A DNA stretch of 64,000 nucleotides from Plantago ovata. Lineage: Eukaryota > Streptophyta > Magnoliopsida > Lamiales > Plantaginaceae. Location: assembly GCA_028274465.1 (NCBI GenBank), contig CM051456.1:5457545-5521544 (forward strand). Direction: 5' to 3'. The position numbers were made by a program, and so were the translations under genes. The notes beneath the pieces were generated by a model. The model saw nothing but the letters and a program-made list of their open reading frames with translations, had not been told where the DNA came from and did no database searches. Shown in pieces: positions 35,397 to 47,445 of this stretch (its first letter is position 1; every line of letters begins with the position of its first letter).

Positions 35397-35831
35397 CTAA
35401 GAAGCACTGATGATCATACTTGGTGTATTGCCAAGTTCAGATGAGGCCATCATCGACTTGTAAATCTCGAAAACCAACCGGTTTTCGAACTCGGCTCCTG
35501 AACAACCCTTCGGAACAAGTTCATGGCGGCGGCCTTGTGGAATTCTCTTTGCACCAAACGTTTGCGCACCCCCTATGGTGCCTGCACTATTGGCAAGCCC
35601 CAACATCATGTCAATGTATGCGTTCTTGATCATATGCCACAGTTTTATGGGAGACGCCATTCTCATGGCCAACCGTAGCTTCGGTGCAAGCCTCAGCTTC
35701 CACGAACGCTTGTTTTTCACGGTCCCGAATTTCGCCACTTTCATGGTCTTGCGGTTTGTGTAAATACGGTTGTAGCCTCTTCTTCTGCTCCAGTACTTCC
35801 TCAAGCTTCCTCTAAATGGGATGATTTCCAT
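35397..35831 (-). CDS. Small basic plant protein of unknown function (paralogue 1)
   Basis: A single-exon gene of 144 aa. The N-terminal half is strongly basic (MEIIPFRG, RRRGYNRIYTNRK, WKLRLAPKLRLAMRM), followed by SPIKLWHMIKNAYIDMMLGLANSAG, a conserved amphipathic segment, and a C-terminal EFENRLVFEIYKSMMAS block. No signal peptide or membrane helix is visible. It resembles a land-plant family of short uncharacterised proteins that share the MEIIPF start and the SP-x-KL…AY-x-DMML block; no biochemical role is known to me. It has a close relative in the same orientation 3.5 kb away. Conservation between the two confirms it is a real gene. Confidence 0.85.
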   Translation of the reverse strand: MEIIPFRGSLRKYWSRRRGYNRIYTNRKTMKVAKFGTVKNKRSWKLRLAPKLRLAMRMASPIKLWHMIKNAYIDMMLGLANSAGTIGGAQTFGAKRIPQGRRHELVPKGCSGAEFENRLVFEIYKSMMASSELGNTPSMIISAS

Positions 35832-35953
35832 TGTTTTTCGATTGACTTTTCGTGTTTAGTTTGCTTTTGTTCCTTATGTTTCAAGATTTTGTGAGTGAAA
35901 TGAAATGGTTTGTTGATGAGAGATTATAATGAAGATTTGATGCGTTATGGACA

Positions 35954-35960
35954 TTTTATA
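35954..35960 (-). promoter_or_regulatory. Candidate TATA box of small-protein paralogue 1
   Basis: On the minus strand TATAAAA lies about 125 bases upstream of the ATG at 35831. Confidence 0.35.
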
Positions 35961-37276
35961 TGGTAGCTAGTAGCCTAGTAGTTTGAACTTGAAGAGGGGC
36001 TATGCCTTTTTCCGGGAAAAGGGTACGTGGAGTAAGCTGGTCAAGAAAGTAAGGGATTATATAATGAATTAACTTATTAATCAATGAGTAATGATCGAAA
36101 ATTATGGATTCAGTATTTTATAATGCTAGTAGGTGTCAATGAAAAGAATCTATGTTTGTGATACTGATGACTAGATTGTTATTGGAGCTATTTAGGATAG
36201 TACTCATATATATATGATTTCTTAAAACTTTCAGGAAGTTGCTTCAAATACGAGTACTATATATACAGCACATGTTTTTAGTACTTCATTTCCACTAAAT
36301 GACATGTGTAACACATGATGTGTTTAATGCCTTTAATTATTTCTTGATTAGTTTTAACCAAATCGCCTTTTCCATTTCAATTATACGGTGATTAATTTTC
36401 GTTTAGTCTATATATTTAAATTTTAAAATTTTATTGAGTTTTAGGGAATCTTAAATCGATAGGTGATCAGTGATCACCCCCAATTAGTGAATGTATCATC
36501 CCTAATACCCGATCGATCATAAACTCTAGAAATCCTTAAAAGTTAAAAGTCCATAGACATATCCAGTACATTATCTTAATTTGATAATGCTAAGATCTGT
36601 CTTGAATGAATCTCTTGTGGCCAAATTCCTCGAGTGCGCCTAGCCCTCAATTGACCAAGGTTTGGATCATGGGTCATCATCTCTCGAGGAGAAACCTTGG
36701 AGTCTTGGACCGACCCTCAAGTAGGTCTAATAGGATCACATCTAGATTCTAGTAGCTTCATATTTGAAAATTTGTTGCGGGATTTGTAGTCGAGCCCTAA
36801 TATAAGAATCTTATTTTCAAGTGTTAAACTTATGCTTAATTTTCCCATTGACCAATATATTGACATCTAAATACTTGAGAATTTGGGTCTTAAAACTCAT
36901 TTTTCCTACCTAAGCAAGTAACGCGTTGGTCTTCAGTCTTACTTGAAGTACCTTTTAATAATATCAATATATTATCAATTTATCATATCATCATCATTTA
37001 TAATTGGGAAAAATTCCAAATAAGTTACAATTCCTGAATTCCAACAGTGTGATAAATCCGATCACCTATTCTACGGCGGGTGCCGTGAAATAACCAAGAA
37101 GTACACTTTTTATGCGTGTTGCTCATTCTTCGTTTATTTCATTTGGCAGTAAAGTTTTATTTTTTCCCCCTCATTTTCTAATGGTCCTTTAATTGCATTT
37201 TGTTGTGAATTTAAGCGTGAATATATGGAGGACAATTTCCCGTTTTCATTTTGGGTACTGTACCGATATTTTTTTG

Positions 37277-38423
37277 GGAAAAATACATATATAAACCAAT
37301 ATACAACATTAATTGCAAAAACAACCACCTTCAAAAAACAATTACAAAAAGTTCGTTACACTGATTCGCTACAGTAGATTCGGATTTCAAAAACTCGCTA
37401 CAATAGATTTAATAAATATTTTGAAATCCGGAAGCTAGTTTCAGCCACCGAAACTAGCTGAAACTAGCTAAAAATGACTCGAAAAAGTTAAAACTAACGG
37501 TTAATTTTATATTTTTCCTGAAATTGACCTTTAAAATTAGTTTTTAATTTTATAAAATGATTAAATTAACTCTAAAACTTATTTATGCTAAACTAAAAAA
37601 ATTAAAAAATATGAAAACTATAATTATAAAAATATAAATCATTATTTTAACTGAAAAAAATTAGTTTCAGGTTTGTTTTAACACATAAAAGCTAGTTTCA
37701 GAAGCTAGTATTAGACAAAAAGTTAGTTTCAAACAAAGTTAGGTTCATAAACTGGCTGAAACGAGTTGAAACTAACTATTAATGCTAGTTTCAACATCAT
37801 ATAATGTTATTTTCATTAGTTTCAACAACAAAAATGCTATTTCATTAGTTTCAATATCATAAGTGCTAGTTTCAGCAACAAAAAATGCTAGTTTCAGCAA
37901 CACAAATGCTAGTTTTATCAATTTCAGCAACATAAATGCTAGTTTCAAACAACTAAATGCTAGTTTCAACGGCTAAATGTTGTTTTCATTAGTTTAAGCA
38001 TCATAAGTGCTAGTTTCATTAGTTTCGGCAAACACGAATGCTAATTACATTTGTTTCGGCATCACAAGTGAACACAAAAATGCTATTTTCATTAGATTCA
38101 ACAACACATATGATAGTTTCATTAGTTTTCAGCAACACAAATGCTAGTTTCATTAGTTTCTGTATATAAATATTAATTTGTTAGAAAAAAATAGTTAAAT
38201 ATAATTAGTTAGTAATTAATTAACACTAATGGATGCAAAATACACCTTCAAAATCCATTTTAGCGAGAAAAATGGAGTCCATATCCAATTTAGAGAGATT
38301 TTGGAGAGTACTTGATTAGATTTTAGGGCACAAAAAAATAGAATGACCTTTTTTATAAGAAGTTTTTTAAAGTGGTTGTTTTAGCAATTAGGTGCTCTAC
38401 GGTGGTTGTTTTATGTAATTTTC
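37277..38423. mobile_element. TIR-bounded non-autonomous element with internal minisatellite
   Basis: The left arm (GGAAAAATACATA…, then ATTGCAAAAACAACCACCTT at 37313-37332) matches the reverse complement of the right arm (GAAAATTACATA… and ATTGCTAAAACAACCACTTT, about 38365-38423). The ends therefore form imperfect long inverted repeats, MULE-like in style. I could not define a target duplication. No transposase. The interior is filled by the tandem repeats at 37780-38165. Confidence 0.55.
37780..38165. repeat. Degenerate minisatellite, ATGCTAGTTTCAGCAACA-type unit
   Basis: About 12-15 irregular copies of an AATGCTAGTTTCA(G)CAACA unit, spacing roughly 24-35 bases, with alternating ATTAGTTTCA half-units. 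Copies are diverged and unequal in spacing. Similar GCTAGTTTCA words occur from 37430 onward. Confidence 0.7.
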
Positions 38424-38954
38424 TGTAATTTTTTTTGTCTTTTTCCTTCTTTTTTTCAATTTGGATCACAAAGACCAAACCTTTGGAAAGCCGTGAACTT
38501 GGAAAATTGACATTACCCGATCGGGCTATTCCAATTCCTTTCTTGAAACTCAAACTATTGCAATTTCAAGGGGCACTTTTGTTTTTTCCTTTTTGTCTTC
38601 AAAGTTTTTAATTAACTCAAAGGTACTTGTACTATACATCGCATAAAAAATAATTGCAAGATCCATAAGACCATAACTATAGTACTATGAAGCTTAGATC
38701 AAAACCGAAATTCAATTGAAATTGAAATCAGCTCATGAAACTTTATTATATATTACTACGTACCATCACTTGACTTAATTGTGCAGATGATTATTTACAT
38801 ATTGGATTCTTGCTCTAAACAAAATTAAAGGACCTCGATCTCTCATAGTACACATGGTAAATTAATTCACATAAAATGAAAATTGAAATTAAAAAAGAAA
38901 AAAGAAAGTTGACATTTGACTAGGAAGAGAAATTTGGCTAGCACATTAACAAGC

Positions 38955-39383
38955 TCATGTGCTCACAACTTTGGCCGGTGGGGTGTAACCAAGCTCATAT
39001 GAGGCCATCATAGACTTGTAAATCTCAAAAACCAACCTGTTCTCAAACTCAGCTTCAGAAGTACCCTTAGGAACCACATCACGCCCTTGTGGAATTCTCT
39101 TATTACCGAACGTTTTTGCACCCCCTAACGTTCCTGCACTGTTGGCCAACCCAAGCATCATGTCCATGTACGCGTTCTTGAACATGTGCCATAGTTTTAT
39201 GGGAGACGCCATTCTCACCGCCAGGCGGAGCTTCGGTGCAATCCTTAGCTTCCATGAACGCTTTGCTTTCACGGTTCCGAACTTGACTACGTTCACACTT
39301 TTACGGTTCGTGTAAAGACGGTTGTACCCTCTTCTTCTAGTCAATTGCCGCTTGAGAGCTCCTTTAAACGGGATGATTTCCAT
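38955..39383 (-). CDS. Small basic plant protein of unknown function (paralogue 2)
   Basis: A single-exon gene of 142 aa, homologous along its whole length to the gene at 35397-35831: MEIIPFKGALKR, RRRGYNRLYTNRK, SPIKLWHMFKNAYMDMMLG, EFENRLVFEIYKSMMASYEL. The frame is open 44 codons further upstream, but that His/Pro-rich stretch is not shared with the paralogue, so the ATG at 39383, which matches the paralogue's start, is preferred. The pair arose by tandem duplication and the spacer between them later gained a repeat-filled element. Function unknown. Confidence 0.85.
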   Translation of the reverse strand: MEIIPFKGALKRQLTRRRGYNRLYTNRKSVNVVKFGTVKAKRSWKLRIAPKLRLAVRMASPIKLWHMFKNAYMDMMLGLANSAGTLGGAKTFGNKRIPQGRDVVPKGTSEAEFENRLVFEIYKSMMASYELGYTPPAKVVST

Positions 39384-40167
39384 TTTGTTTTGGTGTTTGT
39401 GAATGAATAATGGTTTGGAATGAGGATTATGATGATGAGATATGAAGGGGGGATTTATGGTGGCTGGTTTTAGGGGTGGTGTGGCTGCTATTTCGTAGGG
39501 GGGTTCGTAAGTCAAGAAAAGTCGGCTTTGAAAATAAATGACAAACTAGAGATTATACGTAGTTGATTAATTAATGAAAAGTATGGATCGCAAATGGAGT
39601 TTGTATTTTTTTAATGGGAAAAAATTCTGTCTTGTGTGTGTCATCATCAGCCAGCCATTTTCAAGATATGTATATGATGTATTGATGTACCAATAACTTA
39701 TCTCCTGAAGTATTTTTTAATATAAATAAGTTATTATATATATTAAAATATTATATTTCACAATAATATTACAATTTTGGTAGGATCAAACTTCCATTTA
39801 ACAATTACATTTCAATTAAAAAGATAATATACTCCTCTAATTTTATTATTTTTATTATCCTATTGCTTCTTAAACGGTACGTTAAATCTAGTAGGCAATG
39901 TTTTATTAGACGTGGGGAGTAGTGTACTACTCATCGGTCCTAGTCATTTCTTTACGTTTGTTTTTATTGACTTTTTGTGATCCGTTTACGCCTAAACTAT
40001 ACCGAGAAATTAATTTATGAAAGTATATTATGAAAATCAATTAGTTAGATAAGATGAACGGATTAAATTGAATTGATTTCATGATTGAATGCAAAAACAA
40101 AAATTATTAAAATTGAAAAAAAATTACGTGAACAAGATTCGACCATCTACTCTCAGAGACAGAGACA

Positions 40168-40168
<1 letters not shown>

Positions 40169-40252
<84 letters not shown>
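40169..40252. repeat. Compound microsatellite (TA)n(GATA)n
   Basis: About 20 TA units (40169-40208) followed directly by about 11 GATA units. Likely length-polymorphic. Confidence 0.95.
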
Positions 40253-40795
40253 CCAACAAGATTTGTATCCAGGACCTTCTACTTAAAGAATGAGAAAAAA
40301 GAGAGAAAAAATTCACGCTAATAGTATTGAACCCCACACCTATATTTAAAGAGTGACATATACGGATCTGCAGATTGAAATTGAATTAATAAGATAAACG
40401 AATTAAATTTAAATTGAATTGATTAATTGTTTTTAATTGCATAGTTTGCAACACTATTAGATAGGCACTCATTAGATAGAGATGGTAAAATAAAAAGTTA
40501 TTTTAGATACTCTGAATAATTTATAAAATATTATTTTCGAACGTTAAGTTATTTTATTTACTATATATTTTCATTATTACATATTTTAATAGTAAACTGA
40601 TAATAACGACGACAAATTCACATATGATGTTATCTCAATTTTAAATGCAAAATTTTGTTGTAAAAAATACAATCAATATCCCATATCGCTAATATATGGA
40701 ATAATATATAGTTATATGTGGGAGGGGCGACAGTAGTCCGGTGGTACAATGTAACATCAACATAATAACATAAATGCATTGTAAAACTTGAAAAA

Positions 40796-41066
40796 GTAAA
40801 AACATCTTGGCATTACTCTTAAGAGTTGAGCGATTAATACCCGAATGAGGATCATAAGGTCTTCAGGTATATATATACTTTTTGTGATAGGTTTTTGCAT
40901 AATAGGTTGCTTGATAAAAAGTGAAACTGTAAAAATATCTAGGCATTAATCTTCAACTCTCTCGCTCAATGATCTAAAAGAGTTAAGCGAAAAAGGATCA
41001 GAAGCCTTCAGGTATATATACTTTTTGTGATAGGTATGACTTATCTTTGCATAATATGTTGCTTGA
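40796..41066. repeat. Direct tandem duplication of about 125-138 bp
   Basis: Unit 1 (40796-40918) and unit 2 (40929-41066) both run from GTAAAAA-ATCT-GGCATTA, through CTTCAGGTATATATA, to ACTTTTTGTGATAGGT and GTTGCTTGAT. They are diverged by substitutions and small indels. Confidence 0.65.
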
Positions 41067-41550
41067 TGAGTAACTCCGAAAACCGGGTGGCCTGGTTTAT
41101 TTTGTCCTTCAAAGTAATTGTCAGGTGCATGGAAAAAAGTAATTGTCAGTCATTTTCAATGTAGATTCAATAGATCACGTGGATCTGTTGAATGCCAAAT
41201 AAACCAAAACGGTAGAAAGTAGAGAGTTAAATCCTATTATGTTTAGTTTTGAAAATTAAATTGTTATTTTAACTATATATTATTTTATTTTGTACATATT
41301 TTTGTAGTAAACAGAGACAACGACGACAAAGTTACAGAGAGAGGCAAGAGAATTTTTCATCATTAGCTTGAGTTTATGTTTATCTCATGCAATTGTGTGA
41401 CCGCCAAAACAATAGGTAGTGTGTTACATGTAAAAAACTGAGATACAAATTATACATACACAATTTTTATTAGGCAAACTGTGAGGTATATTATGGAGGG
41501 TATTCAATTTGGGTTGCACCTCTCAAGTCTCAACTTATGTAGATGGGTGG

Positions 41551-41917
41551 AAGCAAATTTTACCTTTAATAAGGGACATTGAAGAATTGATGGAAGGAAG
41601 AACAGTGGAAGCAAATTTTACCTTTCGGGAAGGAAACAACGTAGCAGATACGTTAGCAAAAAATGGAAGCCAAAAAAGAAGAACAAGTCGGAGTTCAACT
41701 AATTTTCAAAGTTCGATAGTTGATCTCAATATTTGTAATAATTCAGATTTTCTTTCTATGCTTTCTCCGGATATTTATGATCAGAATGTTTGCCCAAGTT
41801 GGCTTAAGGATCTGCTCATATCAGATCTAAACAATGTTACATATCGGTCTATTCGTCAGAAAGATCTGGGCACTTTGTAACCTATCTTTAGTAATAATAT
41901 GTTTCCTTCAAAAAAAA
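41551..41917 (+). mobile_element. 5'-truncated LINE insertion with RNase H end
   Basis: The body ends in a poly-A run (41910-41918) and is flanked by an 18-bp direct repeat ACTTATGTAGATGGGTGG (41533-41550 and 41918-41935). This is the target-site duplication of target-primed reverse transcription. Inside, an open frame to the TAA at 41878-41880 encodes the C-terminal part of a plant non-LTR retrotransposon RNase H domain: ANFTFREGNNVADTLAKNG, matching the RVT_3 consensus in which an Arg-Glu-Gly-Asn run leads to a conserved Asp. About 30 bases of 3' untranslated sequence follow. It is 5'-truncated, so it cannot move by itself. The intact target duplication suggests a fairly recent insertion. 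Confidence 0.85.
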
Positions 41918-43732
41918 ACTTATGTAGATGGGTGGTAATAAATGCATTCTTACTCGTATACTCATAATATGGATGGATATATGTCGCCAAATAAAGCCAA
42001 TATGTTCAAATCTACTATTGTGATGTGTGAAGGATCCCAATGTAGGCATATAGCCACCTCAAATAAGATAGAGTTCGCTATGACATGTATCAATTAGAAA
42101 CCAATATGATGAGTCCGGGGCAACATCCCATCGCATAGCTAGGCTATCCAAGTTGGCTCTTTTGTATACTCGATTCGATCGGGATACTGAGTAGTGAGTA
42201 GAAATATAATACAATCCATCCGAAATTACATTTTATGGTTAGTTAATACAATAAAAAAAGTGTAGAGAATATGGTTGAATTACAGCACCGTAAAAACTTA
42301 CAATAAGGGTGAATTCGGTAACATGAGCACGACATGAATGGTCGGAATCACGAAATAAATAAATAGTGGCTGGGTCAATTAATTAATACTACTAGCTGAT
42401 AACGTTAATAAACAAAATGTCTTCATTCACATGGTCTTCTAGAAGAAAATATTAAAGGTAGCAAGTCGAGAATTATAAGTCAAGAATTATACAGCCGAAG
42501 CACATTCTCTTCTGGAAGGAATTGAAGTTGTCGATAATTTAATATTGATACCTGAATTTTGTTTGTTGGAAAAACGATGGTATCCAGGTAACGTTTGTAC
42601 GTGGGTACCAATTTGCTTTTATATCAATCAAGTTAGCAAGAAACTGAGATGTAAATTTGACAATGATTAAATTGGTCACGTCTCATGACATTGGGTTAAT
42701 TAGTAATTTATTAGTACTCTTAGTCTGAACTCGAATGTGATTTGTTTGACAGTGGAGATCATCATATTCATATACTATGCTGTCAGTGATGATATTTAAT
42801 TTAGGGTGTTAAAAAAGTTGGAATGAATTTTTATTGGGTCAAAACTCTTTTTGCACACTCAAGTTATTAAAATAAGAATAGCGTGCTTGGACTTGGAATC
42901 CTCTCTCAACCTTATGCAGTAGCAGATCTGAATCCTCATTAAAATATCGACACGGAGAGCTGAGTTTACATTGACAGGATCACCTCATTGGATAATCAAA
43001 CGGAAATTACTTTTGTAGAATCTAAAAGATAGGAGAGATAAACTCAGCAACATGGTGCATGCGACTCATTCTAAACTTGCAGCAAGTCAATTCTACGTTA
43101 ATTGCATAGTAAAATCATATCATAGTTAGCCCACAGAGGCCAGAGCCCAGATGACCGTGGAAAAATCCTCTCAAAATTTGACTTCAAAACATATACCCCA
43201 CACTCTAACATTGCAGCGGAAGGCTGTCTCAATTATGAGCGTTGGGTTAAAAATCAAGCAATTAATTCCCAGGAAAAGTAGAGCTTGATTTAGTGATAAA
43301 AAATACTAGTACAAATTAAACATTTATCGGAATAATTTGAGAATAGACTCTTTTTAGACTGTCTAGATCCAAATTAAAGTCACAAGACTCACAACTAGTC
43401 AATCAACCACCCTTCAAACGACAAGTAAAATCATGTTTTTTGACAAGTACTTCAAAAAAACATATTTTGGAAGTAATATTTAAGTTCCAAATCACATGGT
43501 CATGGTACAACAATATAATGAATGTCCTGAAGTAGAATCATGGAGTGAAGTAGTGAACCAACAATTTAATATTCTAAAGAATAATAACTCAGTTTTCTGT
43601 ATGTAAAATATGTATAAAGAAGACATAAATGACATGAAAATTATATGCATATAATTAGCTGCAGGCAAGATATGTTAGTGTGATCTCAAGCTTATGCTAC
43701 AAGTCTACAACATACGTACTCTTAAGTTTCAA

Positions 43733-45404
43733 CTATCTTGTTCCTGTTTCTATATCTGCCACGCAGTAGTTAGCTTGCAGGGGCGGGTTAACTGGTATGG
43801 TACTGTTTCCTCGATTCCTCTGTATTCCAGTCTCACTGCCAGAGGACTGTGCATTCACAGTGTTTGGGCGCATCTCTTCCAAGACTCGAAGATACGTGTG
43901 TGTCCTCCATCCTACAAGTAACCATTGAGATTAGAAATATGACATTGTGAGTAATGGATCATGTACTTCGCTAGTTCGAAGAGGAAGAATATACCTTCAA
44001 CATGATATGGAGGTGGGAAGAATTGCAAATAGCAAACTGTGGCTACCACTTGACCTGAAACAGAGAACCTCTGTACGTAAAACTCTACTGCGGTGCAGTT
44101 TCAGGTACTAACTATAAACAAGGGTTGCAATAATCGAAGTTATCGAACCTAGTACAGCCCCTGCAAACACATCTTCCCAATGGTGCCGGTAATCATCCAC
44201 ACGAGATATTCCAATGAGACATGCAGCGAGTAGAGGAAACAAAACAACACAAAGTTTAGCTACATGACCTCTACGATCAAATGCTTTTATCTTCCCAGCT
44301 AGATACAACGATAAGAAGCCCAGGCCAGCAAATGTCCCTGAAATATCAGTACCCAGATCATTTATAATGTTAGATTCACAACTCATGAGATGAGATTTAA
44401 AAGAATGTCACAAATAAAGTGACACTACACTGTTCATTTCAGAATGTTCATGGTGACAGTTTGATTTATAAGTTTACATTTCCGCTTTTCATTTTTTGGC
44501 AAGCGAAGATGTTTTAGACCTTTTGGTTCCTTTAGCCTAGTCTATAGACTAATTGACTGGTTAATCTTTCAGGTAACAGAATCTAAACAATAGATATCTA
44601 TCTGGCTTACATGAGGTGTGTCCACTAGGGAAACTCTTATAACCAGCCTTTATCAATTTCTCATCCCCATGACAAACGACATCTCCCCAGTGATCATATA
44701 CCTGAAAGCTCATGACTGTTATTAAAGAAGATGAGAGTGCATACACTGAAAACAGATCAGGAAAGATATGCTCCTTATCGAAAAGGCATCAATACACGTA
44801 CATCCATCCCATCTGGAAAGCACCTCCAGAAGAAGTCAGGCCGAGGGCGGCCAACTGCATTTTTTATTGCGTCAGTTAAAACTCCTGTTATGAGGACAGA
44901 AAACAGAACCCCTGTCATACAAAACAACTCTGTGTTACTTGTAAGATCATATGACTTTAACAACAGCAGCAAACACAGGTTCTGGTGGTCATTTCATATA
45001 CCTAAAACGGCATGATGAAGATCATATACATCTCTTCTGCGAAAATACAAGATCACGAATACCAGTATTGGTAATAGAGCTGAATATATCTATGATACGT
45101 AAAAGAGTCAGAAATATGGCACCAAATTCATAATTAAGAAGCAAGGAGGTTGCTTGGCGTATCATTGACTTACAGGCACAGACCAGCTAGGAATTGTATT
45201 GTTCTTGTAAGGAAACCTGAAATCAGACATCATATCTCTCCCAACAAAGCGGTGGAATGGATGGATAACGTTCAAGCCAAGTATAATTGCCCCAAGCAGT
45301 AAAAGTATTAGCCAGTCATGCATGTGTGTCCTCGCCAATGAAAATCCATGGGACCTCACAGTATGAGGCCCCCCCTCGATTTCCCGTATTTCACTCTGCA
45401 TTAT
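43733..45404 (-). CDS. LPP2: Lipid phosphate phosphatase, LPP2 type
   Basis: A membrane phosphatidate phosphatase of the PAP2 superfamily; it removes phosphate from phosphatidic acid and related lipid phosphates, and in plants LPP2 has been linked to ABA signalling. Coding exons: 45174-45401, 45002-45089, 44802-44911, 44701-44611, 44337-44149, 44054-43995, 43911-43733; together 314 aa. The three catalytic motifs are complete: K122-x6-R129-P130 (KNAVGRPRP), P167-S-G-H170, and S217-R-x5-H224-x3-D228 ([12 protein letters not shown]). Six hydrophobic helices are expected; [11 protein letters not shown] and FHRFVG near the N-terminus match the plant LPP family. The ATG at 45401 lies three bases after an acceptor, so an upstream non-coding exon is needed. 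The Ser/Asn-rich C-terminal tail is less conserved. The LPP2 name is by resemblance, not proven orthology. Confidence 0.9.
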
Positions 45405-47445
45405 CTGCTCAAAGTGGCATAGTTAGAAGAGCCTATACTATCTTTCGAAAATGGCCATTAGTTTGTCAGAAAGGAGCTTCTATGTTCATAGATTCAATTT
45501 GTTACTTCATTTTGTCCACGCAACTTGTGACCACCCGAAAAGACATTCTGCTCAAAGCATCACTACGCAACACAAAAGTACTAGTGCTATATCACATAGT
45601 TGTACCGTGGAGCTTAATCTTTGCAGTGAACTTTGCCTACGTGATAAACATAAACTTAAGACGAGAAATGATTTGTAGGTCGTCTGCATCCATCTAGGGG
45701 ATATATGAAGGATTAATAAGAATATATAAGCATGAAGCATCTCTACTCTCACGAAATAGGGCAAAAAGAAAATTCAAGATTAAAAAGACACTCCTCCCTA
45801 TTCTTCCCATCATATCCGCCTTGAACATTCCATTACTCATAAAGAAAAACATCCACTGTAAGGCTGTAGCAGTTGCTCTTTCATAATGCCGTTGTTTGTT
45901 ACTTTGCCAAAGAACAGATATTATGAGCAGCTTGGGAATATCAACACGGTCAACCAAATTTTTATATATCTGGTTATGAAATACTTCGTATTAGCTATTC
46001 TTCAGAAAAAGAGCAAAGGAAATGGAAATGGATAAATGAACATATATGCTTCTATTAGCTTAAACCATATTGCGGGATTTGTGTATCTGCGAGTATGTTT
46101 CTTTGGCAAAAGAGCAAAGGAAGTGGAGCTGGATAAAAACATGCTTCTATAATATCTCTGAGACTTATGTTACCTGGTGGTTAATTACTTCCATGGAAAG
46201 AAATTGGAGAAACCAATCCCCAGTACCTACACAAATTTCCAGCCACATTACATCATAATCCAAAAACAATAAAAAAGATTGTAACACAGATAAGAAAAAC
46301 AACAATAAATTAAGTTTCACTTGAAAAGATGGAAATGAAAAGTACCAATACTTGGATCAAAACTCCTAGTTTAAGGAATTACAACAACTAATGGTCAAAC
46401 GTAAAGAACTATCCGGAATATGAGCATCTGCTTCTAGAATATGAACTGCTTATTTTGCAGGTTTTGTTGCAACTATACCTGTTCATAGAATTTATTAAAG
46501 ATAAGCTGAGCACTAGACACCTACGTAATACTTGTAAAGGAATTTCCTATATGCATCAGTATGAAGTAATAAGGTTGACAGATGGTATCCATGCATGAAT
46601 ATGTATCCACTCATTAACTCATATGTTTATGAGCAAAGGTCCTTAATAACTTCATCTGGACAGTACACCAGCACCATTTCATTCCCTATTCAAGGAAAAT
46701 ATTCGATGAATCAACATTAAGGGGATGACCTGCTTTTATTTTTCTTCTTGAATATGAACAACACACACACCAAAGGTAACAAGGAACTTTTCTCTTGCAT
46801 GACAACAAAATTCCCATATAAAATACCATGACTTGTAACAACCAACTTTTTCTACATGAAGCTTAAAGCAACGCCATGTAAAGGAAAAACTCTTTGTTAG
46901 AGAAGAAAGGGATTAACATACACCCCCAAAACACCCACCCACCCACCTACCAACCATTTTATTCTTAACCGTGAATGGAATATTTGCTTTTCCAGACGAA
47001 AATAACAGTGCCCGAGTAATAACACTTGGGTGTATGATAAGTCATAAACAACACTACATAAAAACACACTTATTCTCCTTAATCCAGCTTAAAACCCAAA
47101 TGACAGTAACCGAAAGAGTTCATAACAGTAGGCAATAATATATCACATTGAAGCCAATTGATGGCAAATGGGCAATTAACGGTATATAATAAATGGAAAT
47201 AATAAATCTTAAATTCATAAAACAATCGGTGGGTCTATACTCTATAGTCATATGATGATTCACTCAACTCAACAGAAAAGAAAGAACAAATTCGAACTAA
47301 ATAAATTAAAGGCAAACCAAACCCATATAATATAAGCATAGTGAAGTAAGTATATACCGAGAAAGAAAAAAAGCGTAATTACTTTTGAAATAGATTAATG
47401 CAATGTTTATTGTTCCTGAAAGCGAAAGGGAATGAATTTGTGTAC
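45405..47445 (-). other. Probable 5'-leader intron of the LPP gene
   Basis: Between the acceptor TGAGCAG just before the ATG exon and a donor AAG|GTACAC at 47446/47445 lie 2.04 kb with no gene signal. Several chance frames occur on both strands. Confidence 0.5.

Larger units (their letters stand above)
35832..38954. other. Spacer between the two small-protein paralogues
   Basis: No gene is seen. 37277-38423 is a TIR-bounded element with an internal minisatellite, listed separately. The rest is AT-rich spacer. Confidence 0.45.
39384..43732. other. Gene-poor spacer with microsatellite, duplication and LINE fragment
   Basis: No intact gene is seen. Features inside it are listed separately (40169-40252, 40796-41066, 41551-41917). 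The stretch 41936-43732 shows nothing I recognise. Confidence 0.45.

Noticed and set aside
37780-38165. Regular-looking repeats that could suggest a CRISPR array
   Set aside because: Repeats are diverged, spacing is irregular, there are no unique spacers of constant length, and the DNA is plant nuclear.
38955-39515. Longer start for small-protein paralogue 2 at 39515
   Set aside because: The extra 44 residues are low-complexity His/Pro-rich and have no counterpart in paralogue 1, whose start matches 39383.
45287-45697. 136-codon open frame on the plus strand
   Set aside because: It overlaps the LPP start exon in antisense and runs into the leader intron. No recognisable protein.
45694-45957. 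87-codon open frame on the minus strand, some hydrophobic residues
   Set aside because: It lies inside the probable LPP leader intron, has no splice or family support, and reads as chance.
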